A DNA stretch of 64,000 bases from JACNIZ01 sp964344765 (GTDB lineage Bacteria; Planctomycetota; UBA1135): contig CAYFOM010000014.1 of the NCBI GenBank assembly GCA_964344765.1, positions 31,063 to 95,062 on the forward strand, in the 5' to 3' direction. Both the position numbers and the translations under genes were made by a program. Each line of letters begins with the position of its first letter. Positions within the stretch are counted from its first letter, which is position 1. Positions 1-6,374 of the stretch are shown piece after piece. Under the pieces are notes generated by a model. It searched no databases. It saw only the letters and a list, made by a program, of their open reading frames with translations, and was not told the DNA's origin.

Positions 1-1812
1 GCCGGCCAGAGCGAGCGCTTCGCCCAGCAAAGATTCTGCCTTTGGGATGTCCCTCCGAATCAAATGAGAGAAGGCGTGCTCCGTCACCGCCAGCGGCGAA
101 TTCGGGTGAAGCTGGAGGATTCGTTCCGCCAATACCTCGGCCTCCTGATGGCGACGCAATTGCCTCAACTCAGACAACAAAGCGCGATTGGGCTCGAGCT
201 CGTAAGGAACAATGGACAGCGCCAAGCCTAAAGTCTCAACGGCCTCCCGACGCATGCCAGATAAGCGCTGCATCTTTGCATGGGTTAATAAGTACGGGTA
301 GCACATCGGATCCAGCTGAGCGGCTTCCGCCAATGCACCTTGAGCGCCGACGTAATCCTTTGCCGCGTATGCATACATTCCTTGGAGCAAACTGGCTCGG
401 GCCGGCGGGTCATTGTCGAGTTGAATATTTGAATCGGATTTAGAGGTAGGAGAACCTGGGAAATCCAAATCCACCGAATCACCATCGCGCAAAGCTTGAG
501 CAATCGCCAATCCATAACGATCAAACGCCGCGTCCTGCTTGTGATCGATAGCTTGTAAATACATGGCCGCTGATTCGACGTATAGCTGATCCAGTAGATA
601 AGCATCGGCGGCCAAAGAATAAAGTGCCGGGTCAATGTTTTCGGCACTCAGCAATGCCTTGAGCTTCGCTTCAAATTCACTGCTCGGTAGAACGTGAAAA
701 TCTTGGGCGGCGGTCAGGTAGTCGCCGTGGGCTTTTGCGCGTTTGGCGGAATCGTCGTTGAGTACGGCGAGGGTTGCAAATACCACTGCCGTAATAAAAA
801 AAGTCGCAAGGCAAAGCCGGACCAAGGCCAACCGCGGCCGGCGAAGCGTGCGCTGCCAGGCGCGAGAAACGGCGCCGCGCGGGATAGCGTGTACGGGTTC
901 GAGTTGAAGAAAGCGTTGCAGATCGGCGGCTACCTCACCGGCGTCGGTATAAGAATCGCGCGCATCTTTTTCTAAGCATTTATCGATCACCGCCATCAAG
1001 TCGCGAGGAGTGTTGGCGGTTTCGTCCCACTTTTGATCCGCGTATTGAACTGCTTGCAGAATTTCCTTGGTGGTGTTTCCTGGGAATGCCAGGCGACCGT
1101 TTAGAGCTTCAAAAGCCATGGAGCCAAAGGAAAAAACGTCGCTGGCGAAGGTCGGTGCCTGCAGCCTTGCTTGCTCGGGTGAGGTATAGCGGGGTGTGCC
1201 GCAAAAGCCCTGGGTTTGAGTCAGCTCGCTGCCCGACTCCGGTCGTGCCAAGCCGAAGTCCACCAGAAATGGAGTGCCGGTGGCGTCGACCAGAACGTTG
1301 GCGGGTTTAATGTCGCGGTGAATCATGCCGGCGGCATGGGCGGCGGCTAAACCTTGCGCAGTTTGCTGAAGCAGAGGAACGATGAATGCTTGCCAACCCT
1401 CCGCATTCGGTTTCGGCAAGCCTTGCGCTTTGCCCTGGATGATTTCTTCAAGCGAGTGCCCGTCGATGAAATCCATCGCCACCCAGCGAAAGCCCGGTTC
1501 AACGCCGGTGTCAAAAATATCGACGATGTTCGCGTGCTTCAGCCTGGCCAACATCAACGCCTCGCGTTGCACCCGGTCGCTTTGCGCGCCGCGCAGTTCT
1601 TGCGAACTTAAAGGAATGACCTTGAGCGCAATGCGTCGATCCAAGCTGATCTGTAGCGCCTCATAAACTACGCCACCACCGCCGCTGCCAATTTCGCGTT
1701 GAATCAAAAAGTCACCGAATTTTTGACCAATTTGCGGGCGCCCGGATTCAACATCCGCTTCGTCGAAGCCGATGATGCGCAAAATGTCTTCTTGCTCAGG
1801 ATTAAGTTCCAC
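1..1812 (-). CDS. Membrane Ser/Thr protein kinase with TPR-like tail, truncated by window edge
   Basis: The frame is open from 1812 through base 1 (604 codons) and runs off the left edge, so the C terminus is missing. It starts with GTG at 1812, two bases after the stop of the sigma factor gene, and reads VELNPEQEDILRI. A complete Hanks-type kinase domain is visible: glycine loop GSGGGG near residue 40, ALKVIP with the ATP lysine, catalytic HRDIKPAN at about 165-172, DFG at about 185, and GTPRYTSPEQ as activation segment. One membrane helix follows at about 330-352 (LVRLCLATFFITAVVFATL), so the kinase is cytoplasmic. The region beyond it is alpha-helical with TPR-like character (for example NRALLSELRQLRRHQEAEVL). 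Kinase-sigma pairs of this kind are common in planctomycetes. The substrate is unknown; a signalling role with the adjacent sigma factor is inferred from spacing. Confidence 0.93.
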   Translation of the reverse strand, partial: MELNPEQEDILRIIGFDEADVESGRPQIGQKFGDFLIQREIGSGGGGVVYEALQISLDRRIALKVIPLSSQELRGAQSDRVQREALMLARLKHANIVDIFDTGVEPGFRWVAMDFIDGHSLEEIIQGKAQGLPKPNAEGWQAFIVPLLQQTAQGLAAAHAAGMIHRDIKPANVLVDATGTPFLVDFGLARPESGSELTQTQGFCGTPRYTSPEQARLQAPTFASDVFSFGSMAFEALNGRLAFPGNTTKEILQAVQYADQKWDETANTPRDLMAVIDKCLEKDARDSYTDAGEVAADLQRFLQLEPVHAIPRGAVSRAWQRTLRRPRLALVRLCLATFFITAVVFATLAVLNDDSAKRAKAHGDYLTAAQDFHVLPSSEFEAKLKALLSAENIDPALYSLAADAYLLDQLYVESAAMYLQAIDHKQDAAFDRYGLAIAQALRDGDSVDLDFPGSPTSKSDSNIQLDNDPPARASLLQGMYAYAAKDYVGAQGALAEAAQLDPMCYPYLLTHAKMQRLSGMRREAVETLGLALSIVPYELEPNRALLSELRQLRRHQEAEVLAERILQLHPNSPLAVTEHAFSHLIRRDIPKAESLLGEALALAG

Positions 1813-1814
1813 CG

Positions 1815-2456
1815 CTAATCCTGTTTAAGGGTCAATCGAATGCGGTCGAGCGCGGTGCGGAACCGTTTGGAGAATCCGGTTTCCGATAAACCCAGCTTTT
1901 CCGCCGCCTCGCGTCCGGTCAATCCTTCATAGACCTTCAGTAAAACCGCTTCGCGCAGTTCATCGGGAAGCTTGGCAACCGCGGCTTGGACTTTTTGCTC
2001 AAGCTCGCGGTTGCGCAAATTCTGCGACACCCCAGGTTGAGTGCGCGACAACCCCGCGAACAATCCAACGGCATCATCGTCCATTGCACGCATGGCGGAC
2101 TCGGGGAATGGTACGCGCTTGGCTTTGCGGTCGGCGTGCAGCAGTTTAAAATTCAAGATTGCAGCCAGCCAACGTTGCAAACTGCCTGGGCCGCGGTCTT
2201 CAAACTCGTGAATTTTATGGGCGGCCGCCACCCAGACTTCTTGCAGGAGGTCATCAATATCCACGGTTCCGCGGGTGCGATCGTTGAGGCGGCAATAAGC
2301 CAAAACGCGCAGTCGCGATTCGCAACGTTGCAAAATCTCGATCCAGGCTTTGGCGGAGTGCGTGCGTCCCTCAAGTGCTTGTTGCAGCAAGTGGGCGGTC
2401 AGGTGATCAGCACTTTGCGGCACTTCACGCTTAGGGTCCATGCAAGATTCTCGCAT
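1815..2456 (-). CDS. RNA polymerase sigma factor, ECF subfamily
   Basis: Sigma-70 region 2 is seen in the stretch containing TVDIDDLLQEVWVAAAHKI, and region 4 in LPDELREAVLLKVYEGLTG followed by the helix-turn-helix GREAAEKLGLSETGFSKRF. The length (about 210 residues) and the absence of regions 1 and 3 fit an ECF-type factor. The frame is open up to 2549, but that would overlap the divergent beta-helix gene region and adds no conserved sequence. I chose ATG at 2456; ATG at 2441 (MDPKREVP) is equally possible. The stop lies 2 nt before the GTG of the Ser/Thr kinase gene, so the two are almost certainly co-transcribed. No anti-sigma factor is next to it; the kinase may take the regulatory role, which is an inference. 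Targets are unknown. Confidence 0.9.
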   Translation of the reverse strand: MRESCMDPKREVPQSADHLTAHLLQQALEGRTHSAKAWIEILQRCESRLRVLAYCRLNDRTRGTVDIDDLLQEVWVAAAHKIHEFEDRGPGSLQRWLAAILNFKLLHADRKAKRVPFPESAMRAMDDDAVGLFAGLSRTQPGVSQNLRNRELEQKVQAAVAKLPDELREAVLLKVYEGLTGREAAEKLGLSETGFSKRFRTALDRIRLTLKQD

Positions 2457-2576
2457 GCCTTTCGAACCAGGGAAGCGCAGTTTTTTTAGAAAACTTCCAA
2501 AAATGGTGCAGAGCGTCGGGTGAAACGGAATGAGTTCGGCTGCAACCAAACCACAAACTCCAAAAACCTCAATCCG

Positions 2577-4190
2577 ATGAAAAAATCCACCCTACTCGCT
2601 CTGCCCAGCGCCATTCTGGCTGCGGCGTCGCTGCTTTCGGCACAGAGCACGCTTTACGTCTCACCAACCGGCAATAACGCCAATCCGGGCGACTACTTCC
2701 AGCCTTACCTCACCATCAACGCCGCCATCGCCGCCGCTCAGCCCGGCGACACCATCAACGTGATGGAGGGGGTGTACCAGGAGCATGTCTGGATCGATAA
2801 GGAAATTCGCTTGGAGGCACTGCCTCAAGCCACGATTCAGTACACCAGCGATCCGCTGTACCCCGATGCTTGTGTCCACATCGACGGCACGAACGGCGAC
2901 CTAGGCTCGGGATTGGTCGTAACCGGCTTCGAGTTCCAAGGCGACATGTCTGCCATCGGCGTGTTGATCCACGACGACGCCTCCGGCCGTCAAGCCCATA
3001 ACGTGTCACCAGTCATTCAAGACAACGTCTTCGTAGATTGCATCCAAGGAGTGGTGGTTCACTGCCACCAGGGAATTAGCGAACCGGAAATTCGCTTCAA
3101 CCACATCACAAGCACTCTCGACGAAACCGAACCCATTCTGTTTGGAATTGAATTTTGGGCGTGGGGCGGCGTGATCAACGCGACGACTCGCTGCAACCAA
3201 ATCGAGAAGATGGAGATCGGCATCGCCGTCAACGACATGGGTGGGACCGCCTCCACACGTCACGAAAACGACGCCATCCAATACTGCGAATGGGGGACTT
3301 ACACCCAAGGTCCTGGTGCTCATTCCGATTTCATTCACCTCACCGTTGCCCACGGCCGCACCTTTTCTACCGACTCCGAAATCAAGCTTTGGGGCGTATT
3401 TGCAGAAAATGGCGGCACTGCCGACGTCTACAACTCGATCGTTTGGATCCCTGATTGGCTCGGACCCGACGATTGGGGTGGCCCCGGCAGCTGGCATCAA
3501 GGTGTTGACATCAATGATCCGTCGCTAATCACCGTAGACAATTTCACCACAGTTCAAGATTACTCTGGCGCGTTGGATCCCAAGTTCGTCGACGTTGCGA
3601 ACTACAACCTTCGTTTGCAGTCGGATTCGCCGGCTATCGATGCTGCCGACCTCAGCATCATGATGCCCACTCATGTTTTGGCAACGCCGTTCGATAACGA
3701 TTGGAATCCGCGCGTGTTGGATGGCGACATCAGTGACGATCAAGCGGCGGTGTTCCCCGACCGCGGTGCATATGAATACACCGTAGTCGATTTGGACTTC
3801 CGCTCAACCGCCTATCCGAACTACTCACCTAGCGGCAAACCGTACCCACAGATTCGTTACTGGGACCCGATGGCGGGATTGAACTCGCTATCCATCGACG
3901 TCAAAGGTCCGGCCGGCGCGCTTTACTTTGTTTGGATTCAGGGCACGTTTGGTCAGACCAATGATTTGGGCATCAACGCGCTGGGCAACATGCAGCTGTT
4001 GCCCTTGATTCCGGCCTTTACCTCTGGCGTAATCCCGGGGTCGGGAGTTGCCACGCTGACTCAGCCGGTGTATTTACCGCAAATGATCGAAGGCGACTTG
4101 GAGGCACAAGCCGTCGTGGTAACTGATATCCAACCCACGATCTTCTCCGGTGCGTTCACTCGCAGAATTGAGTTAGAGGTCAACAACTAA
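2577..4190 (+). CDS. Secreted right-handed beta-helix protein (DUF1565-like)
   Basis: An upstream in-frame ATG at 2520 exists, but ATG at 2577 gives a classic signal peptide, MKKSTLLALPSAILAAASLL, cleaved after LSAQS. The mature protein opens with LYVSPTGNNANPGDYFQPYL and then AIAAAQPGDTINVMEGVYQE, the signature of DUF1565/pectate-lyase-like beta-helix proteins. The helix region spans roughly residues 25-400 and includes the motif SPAIDAADLS seen at the end of such domains. The last 120 residues form a separate beta-rich module (from LDFRSTAYPNYSPSG to the end) that resembles the C termini of other secreted proteins in this window. No catalytic residues can be assigned; carbohydrate binding or degradation at the cell surface is the family-based guess. 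Confidence 0.88.
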   Translation: MKKSTLLALPSAILAAASLLSAQSTLYVSPTGNNANPGDYFQPYLTINAAIAAAQPGDTINVMEGVYQEHVWIDKEIRLEALPQATIQYTSDPLYPDACVHIDGTNGDLGSGLVVTGFEFQGDMSAIGVLIHDDASGRQAHNVSPVIQDNVFVDCIQGVVVHCHQGISEPEIRFNHITSTLDETEPILFGIEFWAWGGVINATTRCNQIEKMEIGIAVNDMGGTASTRHENDAIQYCEWGTYTQGPGAHSDFIHLTVAHGRTFSTDSEIKLWGVFAENGGTADVYNSIVWIPDWLGPDDWGGPGSWHQGVDINDPSLITVDNFTTVQDYSGALDPKFVDVANYNLRLQSDSPAIDAADLSIMMPTHVLATPFDNDWNPRVLDGDISDDQAAVFPDRGAYEYTVVDLDFRSTAYPNYSPSGKPYPQIRYWDPMAGLNSLSIDVKGPAGALYFVWIQGTFGQTNDLGINALGNMQLLPLIPAFTSGVIPGSGVATLTQPVYLPQMIEGDLEAQAVVVTDIQPTIFSGAFTRRIELEVNN

Positions 4191-4207
4191 CCGGAAGACC
4201 ATTGCTT

Positions 4208-4241
4208 GCCGCGTTCCCGTAACCAGGAGCGCGGCATTCTT
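4208..4241. terminator. Hairpin terminator between convergent genes
   Basis: GCCGCGTTCC (4208-4217) pairs with GGAGCGCGGC (4226-4235) across an 8-nt loop, giving a 10-bp stem with one G-T wobble, followed by ATTCTTT. It lies between the beta-helix gene stop (4190) and the 3' end of the minus-strand peroxiredoxin gene (4241). The T-rich tail supports termination on the plus strand; the stem could serve both directions. Confidence 0.6.
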
Positions 4242-4681
4242 TATCCATGTTGGTCCAGTAGCTCTTCGGCCTGGTTGGCGGGTGACTTGGTTTGGATCGA
4301 TCGCTCGATCACGCCGTCGGTGCCAATGACGAAGGTGTAACGACTTGCCGCCCGGTCCTTGGCGCTATTTACGCAGCCGAAAGCCAAACTCAACTCGCGC
4401 TTCGTGTCGCAAAGCAGCGGGAACGGGAAGCCCTGCTTCTCGCGGAACTTAGCGTTGGCTTTGACGCCATTCACAGACGCACCGTAGATTGCAGTCCCTG
4501 CCTTTTCATATTCTTGGATTCGATCACGGAATCCTTTGCCTTGAGCCGTTCATCCAGGCGTGCTGGCCATCGGGTAAAACCACAGCACCACGCGCTTGCC
4601 GCGGAAGTCAGCATCGGTGACGGTGTTGCCGTCGGAATCCAGCACTTCAAAGCTGGGACATAATTCGCCGGGTTGCAGCAT
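4241..4681 (-). CDS. Peroxiredoxin, BCP/AhpC-TSA family, probable selenoprotein (UGA = Sec44)
   Basis: Two ORF fragments lie in the same frame and are separated only by a TGA at 4550-4552. Upstream reads MLQPGELCPSFEVLDSDGNT ending in RVVLWFYPMASTPG; downstream continues TAQGKGFRDRIQEYEKAG, FPFPLLCDTKRELSLAFG and TFVIGTDGVI. This is the full thioredoxin-fold order of bacterioferritin-comigratory peroxiredoxins. The TGA sits exactly where the family has its peroxidatic cysteine (TPGC-T), so residue 44 is predicted to be selenocysteine. A 6-bp hairpin begins 15 nt after the TGA. Read through, the protein is 146 residues, the usual length for a BCP. The BCP resolving cysteine five residues on is absent; remaining cysteines are C8, C91 and C103. 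Role: reduction of H2O2 and organic peroxides in the cytoplasm. An earlier in-frame ATG at 4726 is possible. It lies downstream of the DUF1801 gene, probably in one transcript. Sec machinery is not in this window. Confidence 0.85.
4516..4534 (-). promoter_or_regulatory. Candidate bacterial SECIS hairpin
   Basis: On the minus strand GGATTC (4534-4529) pairs perfectly with GAATCC (4521-4516) around the 7-nt loop CGTGATC. The stem starts 15 nt and the loop 21 nt after the in-frame TGA, and the second loop base is G. Bacterial SECIS elements are coding-region hairpins just 3' of the UGA with a G at one of the first two apical loop positions, so spacing and loop agree. The stem is short and no SelB-specific bulge is evident, so identity depends mainly on the protein evidence. 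Confidence 0.6.
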
Positions 4682-4746
4682 GGGTGGGGCGCCTTGGATC
4701 AGGCGGCGGAGCAAAGTGCCAAGCATGGGAGAGTAGGGCGGAGGAA

Positions 4747-5172
4747 TTACTCCGCGTGGATCTCCTTCACATAGGCCGCCGATTCCTGAATTAAATCCTT
4801 GAGTACATCCAGGTCGACGTCTTCCAGCTTGTTGATGTACAAGCACGATTTACCGGTTTTGTACTTACCCAACTTCTTCATCAGCTCGGCGTGGCGCGGG
4901 AAGCCGTCCATGATGTAGACGGTCAAATTGCCTTTGCGCGGCGCGAACCCGGTCACGTACCAATCGCCTTCGCGGCCGGATTCATAGCGGTAGTGATAAC
5001 GGCCGAAGCCAACCATGCCGTGTCCCCACAACTCGCCGGGTTCACCGGTCAGTTCGCGCATGATCTCCAACATGGCCAGGCCGTCCTCGCGACGCTTGGC
5101 CGGTTCGACGGATTCCAAAAAAGCGGTGACGTCGGCGTCGGTGGGTTTGATTTTGTTCTCGGACTTGGCCAT
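4747..5172 (-). CDS. DUF1801 domain protein
   Basis: The product of about 141 residues matches the DUF1801 (YdhG/YjbR-like) fold: TAFLESVEPAKRREDGLAML, then GELWGHGMVGFGRYHYRY, then FAPRKGNLTVYIMDGFP and GKSCLYINKLEDVDLDVLKDL. ATG at 5172 is preferred to the GTG one codon upstream. No signal peptide or membrane segment is present, so it is cytoplasmic. The family has no well-established biochemical role. It is divergent from the DsbA-like gene and lies just upstream of the probable Sec-peroxiredoxin gene, which suggests co-transcription and perhaps a redox context (inference). Confidence 0.85.
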   Translation of the reverse strand: MAKSENKIKPTDADVTAFLESVEPAKRREDGLAMLEIMRELTGEPGELWGHGMVGFGRYHYRYESGREGDWYVTGFAPRKGNLTVYIMDGFPRHAELMKKLGKYKTGKSCLYINKLEDVDLDVLKDLIQESAAYVKEIHAE

Positions 5173-5194
5173 CACGATTTACGATAACAAGGCT

Positions 5195-5839
5195 TTGACG
5201 GAATCCGCCACTTTGCTGTACGTCACCGACCCCATGTGCTCGTGGTGCTGGGGTTTTGCCGCAACCATGCACGAACTACGCCGACGCTTTCCAGTGCGCA
5301 CCGTGCTCGGCGGTTTGGCGCCGGACAGCGATCAGCCGATGGCCGCCGAGATGCAGGCTTATGTGCAGCAGGCATGGCGCGATGTTTCGGCGGCGTCGGG
5401 AGCGGAGTTCAACTTCGATTTCTGGAGCCAATGCGCGCCACGGCGGTCCACTTATCCGGCCAACCGGGCGGTGGTGCTCGCCCGCCGGGCGGGGTTGGAG
5501 TGGCAAATGCTCAAGGCAATTCAGCACGCCTACTACCTACAAGCACGCAACCCTTCCGACGACGATGTGCTGGTTGATCTGGCCGCCGGATTGGGCATGG
5601 ATGCGGCTCAATTTGCCACCGAACTGAATGCGGAGACCACTCAGTCGGAGTTGGAGGCTGACTTTGAAATGCGCCGGTCCATTGGAGCTAATTCATTTCC
5701 CAGCATTGGCTTAGAACTGGTCACCGAAGTCGATGGTTCGACTTCACAATTGATTCACAGTGGCTGGGCCACCCTCGACCAGATTCTGGTTAAACTGGAG
5801 CCATGGAACACGAATCTGGTATTTCCTGGGCGATCGTAG
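5195..5839 (+). CDS. DsbA-family thiol oxidoreductase-like protein
   Basis: The sequence LLYVTDPMCSWCWGFAATMH contains the thioredoxin-fold active site C-S-W-C near the N terminus. The helical insertion (TYPANRAVVLARRAGLEWQM, AIQHAYYLQARNPSDDDVL) and the later cis-proline region GANSFPSIGLEL fit the DsbA/FrnE branch. The frame is open from 5015, but that would overlap the whole divergent DUF1801 gene. TTG at 5195, shortly after an AAGG, gives 214 residues, the normal family size; the exact start is uncertain. There is no signal peptide, so this is probably a cytoplasmic oxidoreductase rather than a periplasmic disulfide oxidase. The natural substrate cannot be read from the sequence. Confidence 0.85.
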   Translation: MTESATLLYVTDPMCSWCWGFAATMHELRRRFPVRTVLGGLAPDSDQPMAAEMQAYVQQAWRDVSAASGAEFNFDFWSQCAPRRSTYPANRAVVLARRAGLEWQMLKAIQHAYYLQARNPSDDDVLVDLAAGLGMDAAQFATELNAETTQSELEADFEMRRSIGANSFPSIGLELVTEVDGSTSQLIHSGWATLDQILVKLEPWNTNLVFPGRS

Positions 5840-5880
5840 CACTGGCTCTCGCGCTGTTGACGCTGATGTTTGCGTTGTAG
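5803..5880 (+). CDS. Possible 25-residue single-span membrane peptide
   Basis: A short ORF encodes MEHESGISWAIVALALALLT followed by LMFAL. It has an acidic N terminus and one hydrophobic helix. It overlaps the last 37 bases of the DsbA-like gene in another frame, starts just after a GGAG, and stops three bases before the -35 of the blaI-like promoter. Composition fits a small membrane peptide, but so short an ORF can occur by chance. Confidence 0.3.
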   Translation: MEHESGISWAIVALALALLTLMFAL

Positions 5881-5883
5881 GGG

Positions 5884-5912
5884 TTGACGCCCACGACATT
5901 TTGTCGTAACGT
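5884..5912 (+). promoter_or_regulatory. Predicted promoter of the blaI-blaR-like operon
   Basis: TTGACG (5884-5889) and TAACGT (5907-5912) are separated by 17 bases. The -35 is near consensus; the -10 is weaker. An operator dyad lies in the spacer, so repressor binding would block RNA polymerase. Confidence 0.5.
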
Positions 5913-5941
5913 TTCTGGGGTGGGTAACGACAACATGTCGT
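5893..5941. promoter_or_regulatory. Two BlaI/MecI-type operator dyads
   Basis: Two copies of ACGACA-N3-TGTCGT are present: 5893-5907 (spacer TTT) and 5927-5941 (spacer ACA). Each half-site is perfect and the centres are 34 bp apart, about three helical turns, putting both on the same DNA face. BlaI/MecI dimers bind ACA/TGT-type dyads, and the first gene downstream encodes a BlaI homologue, so autoregulation is the natural reading. The first dyad overlaps the -35/-10 spacer; the second lies in the leader. Confidence 0.75.
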
Positions 5942-5996
5942 AGGCCCGTCGCCGCCGCCGTTGGATCGGTAGCCGCGCCAACCTCAGAACCAACCT

Positions 5997-6374
5997 TTGA
6001 AAGCACTCGCCAACGCCGAACTCGCCGTCATGGAGTTGTTGTGGGCTCACCCCGAGCTCACCGCCCGCCAACTTCGCGACCTGCTTTACCCGGATTCCGA
6101 CAAAGCTCAGCACGGCACGGTTCAACGCCTGCTGCAGCGATTAGAAGACAAAGGCTTCGTCCGCCGCGACCGTGAGCGCATGCCGCATTTATTCCGCGCC
6201 GCGCTAAGCCGCGAAGAATACGCAGGTCTGCAACTCGAATCGCTGACCGAAAAACTTACCGGCGGTTCGTTGGCGCCGTTGATCACTCACTTGATCGACA
6301 ACCAAAAGATCTCACGCAGCGAAATCAAACGCTTGCGCGAAGTGCTGGAACATCACGACGGGGGAGCGCAATGA
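5997..6374 (+). CDS. blaI: BlaI/MecI/CopY-family transcriptional repressor
   Basis: The 125-residue product has the winged-helix domain of BlaI: LANAELAVMELLWAHPELTA, the recognition region TVQRLLQRLEDKGFVRRDRE, and the strand MPHLFRAALSREEY. The C-terminal dimerisation part (SLAPLITHLIDNQKISRSEI) is also present. It starts at TTG; no better start keeps the first helix. The last four bases (ATGA) overlap the M56 peptidase gene, the classic blaI-blaR arrangement. In the known system BlaR cleaves the repressor after signal perception. It should bind the two dyads at 5893-5941. No beta-lactamase gene is adjacent, so the regulon may be wider than drug resistance. The symbol denotes family, not proven function. 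Confidence 0.92.
   Translation: MKALANAELAVMELLWAHPELTARQLRDLLYPDSDKAQHGTVQRLLQRLEDKGFVRRDRERMPHLFRAALSREEYAGLQLESLTEKLTGGSLAPLITHLIDNQKISRSEIKRLREVLEHHDGGAQ

Noticed and set aside
4241..4552. Peroxiredoxin treated as an ordinary pseudogene
   Set aside because: The only lesion is a TGA at the peroxidatic Cys codon, all other family positions are intact, and a SECIS-like hairpin follows, so recoding is more likely than decay.
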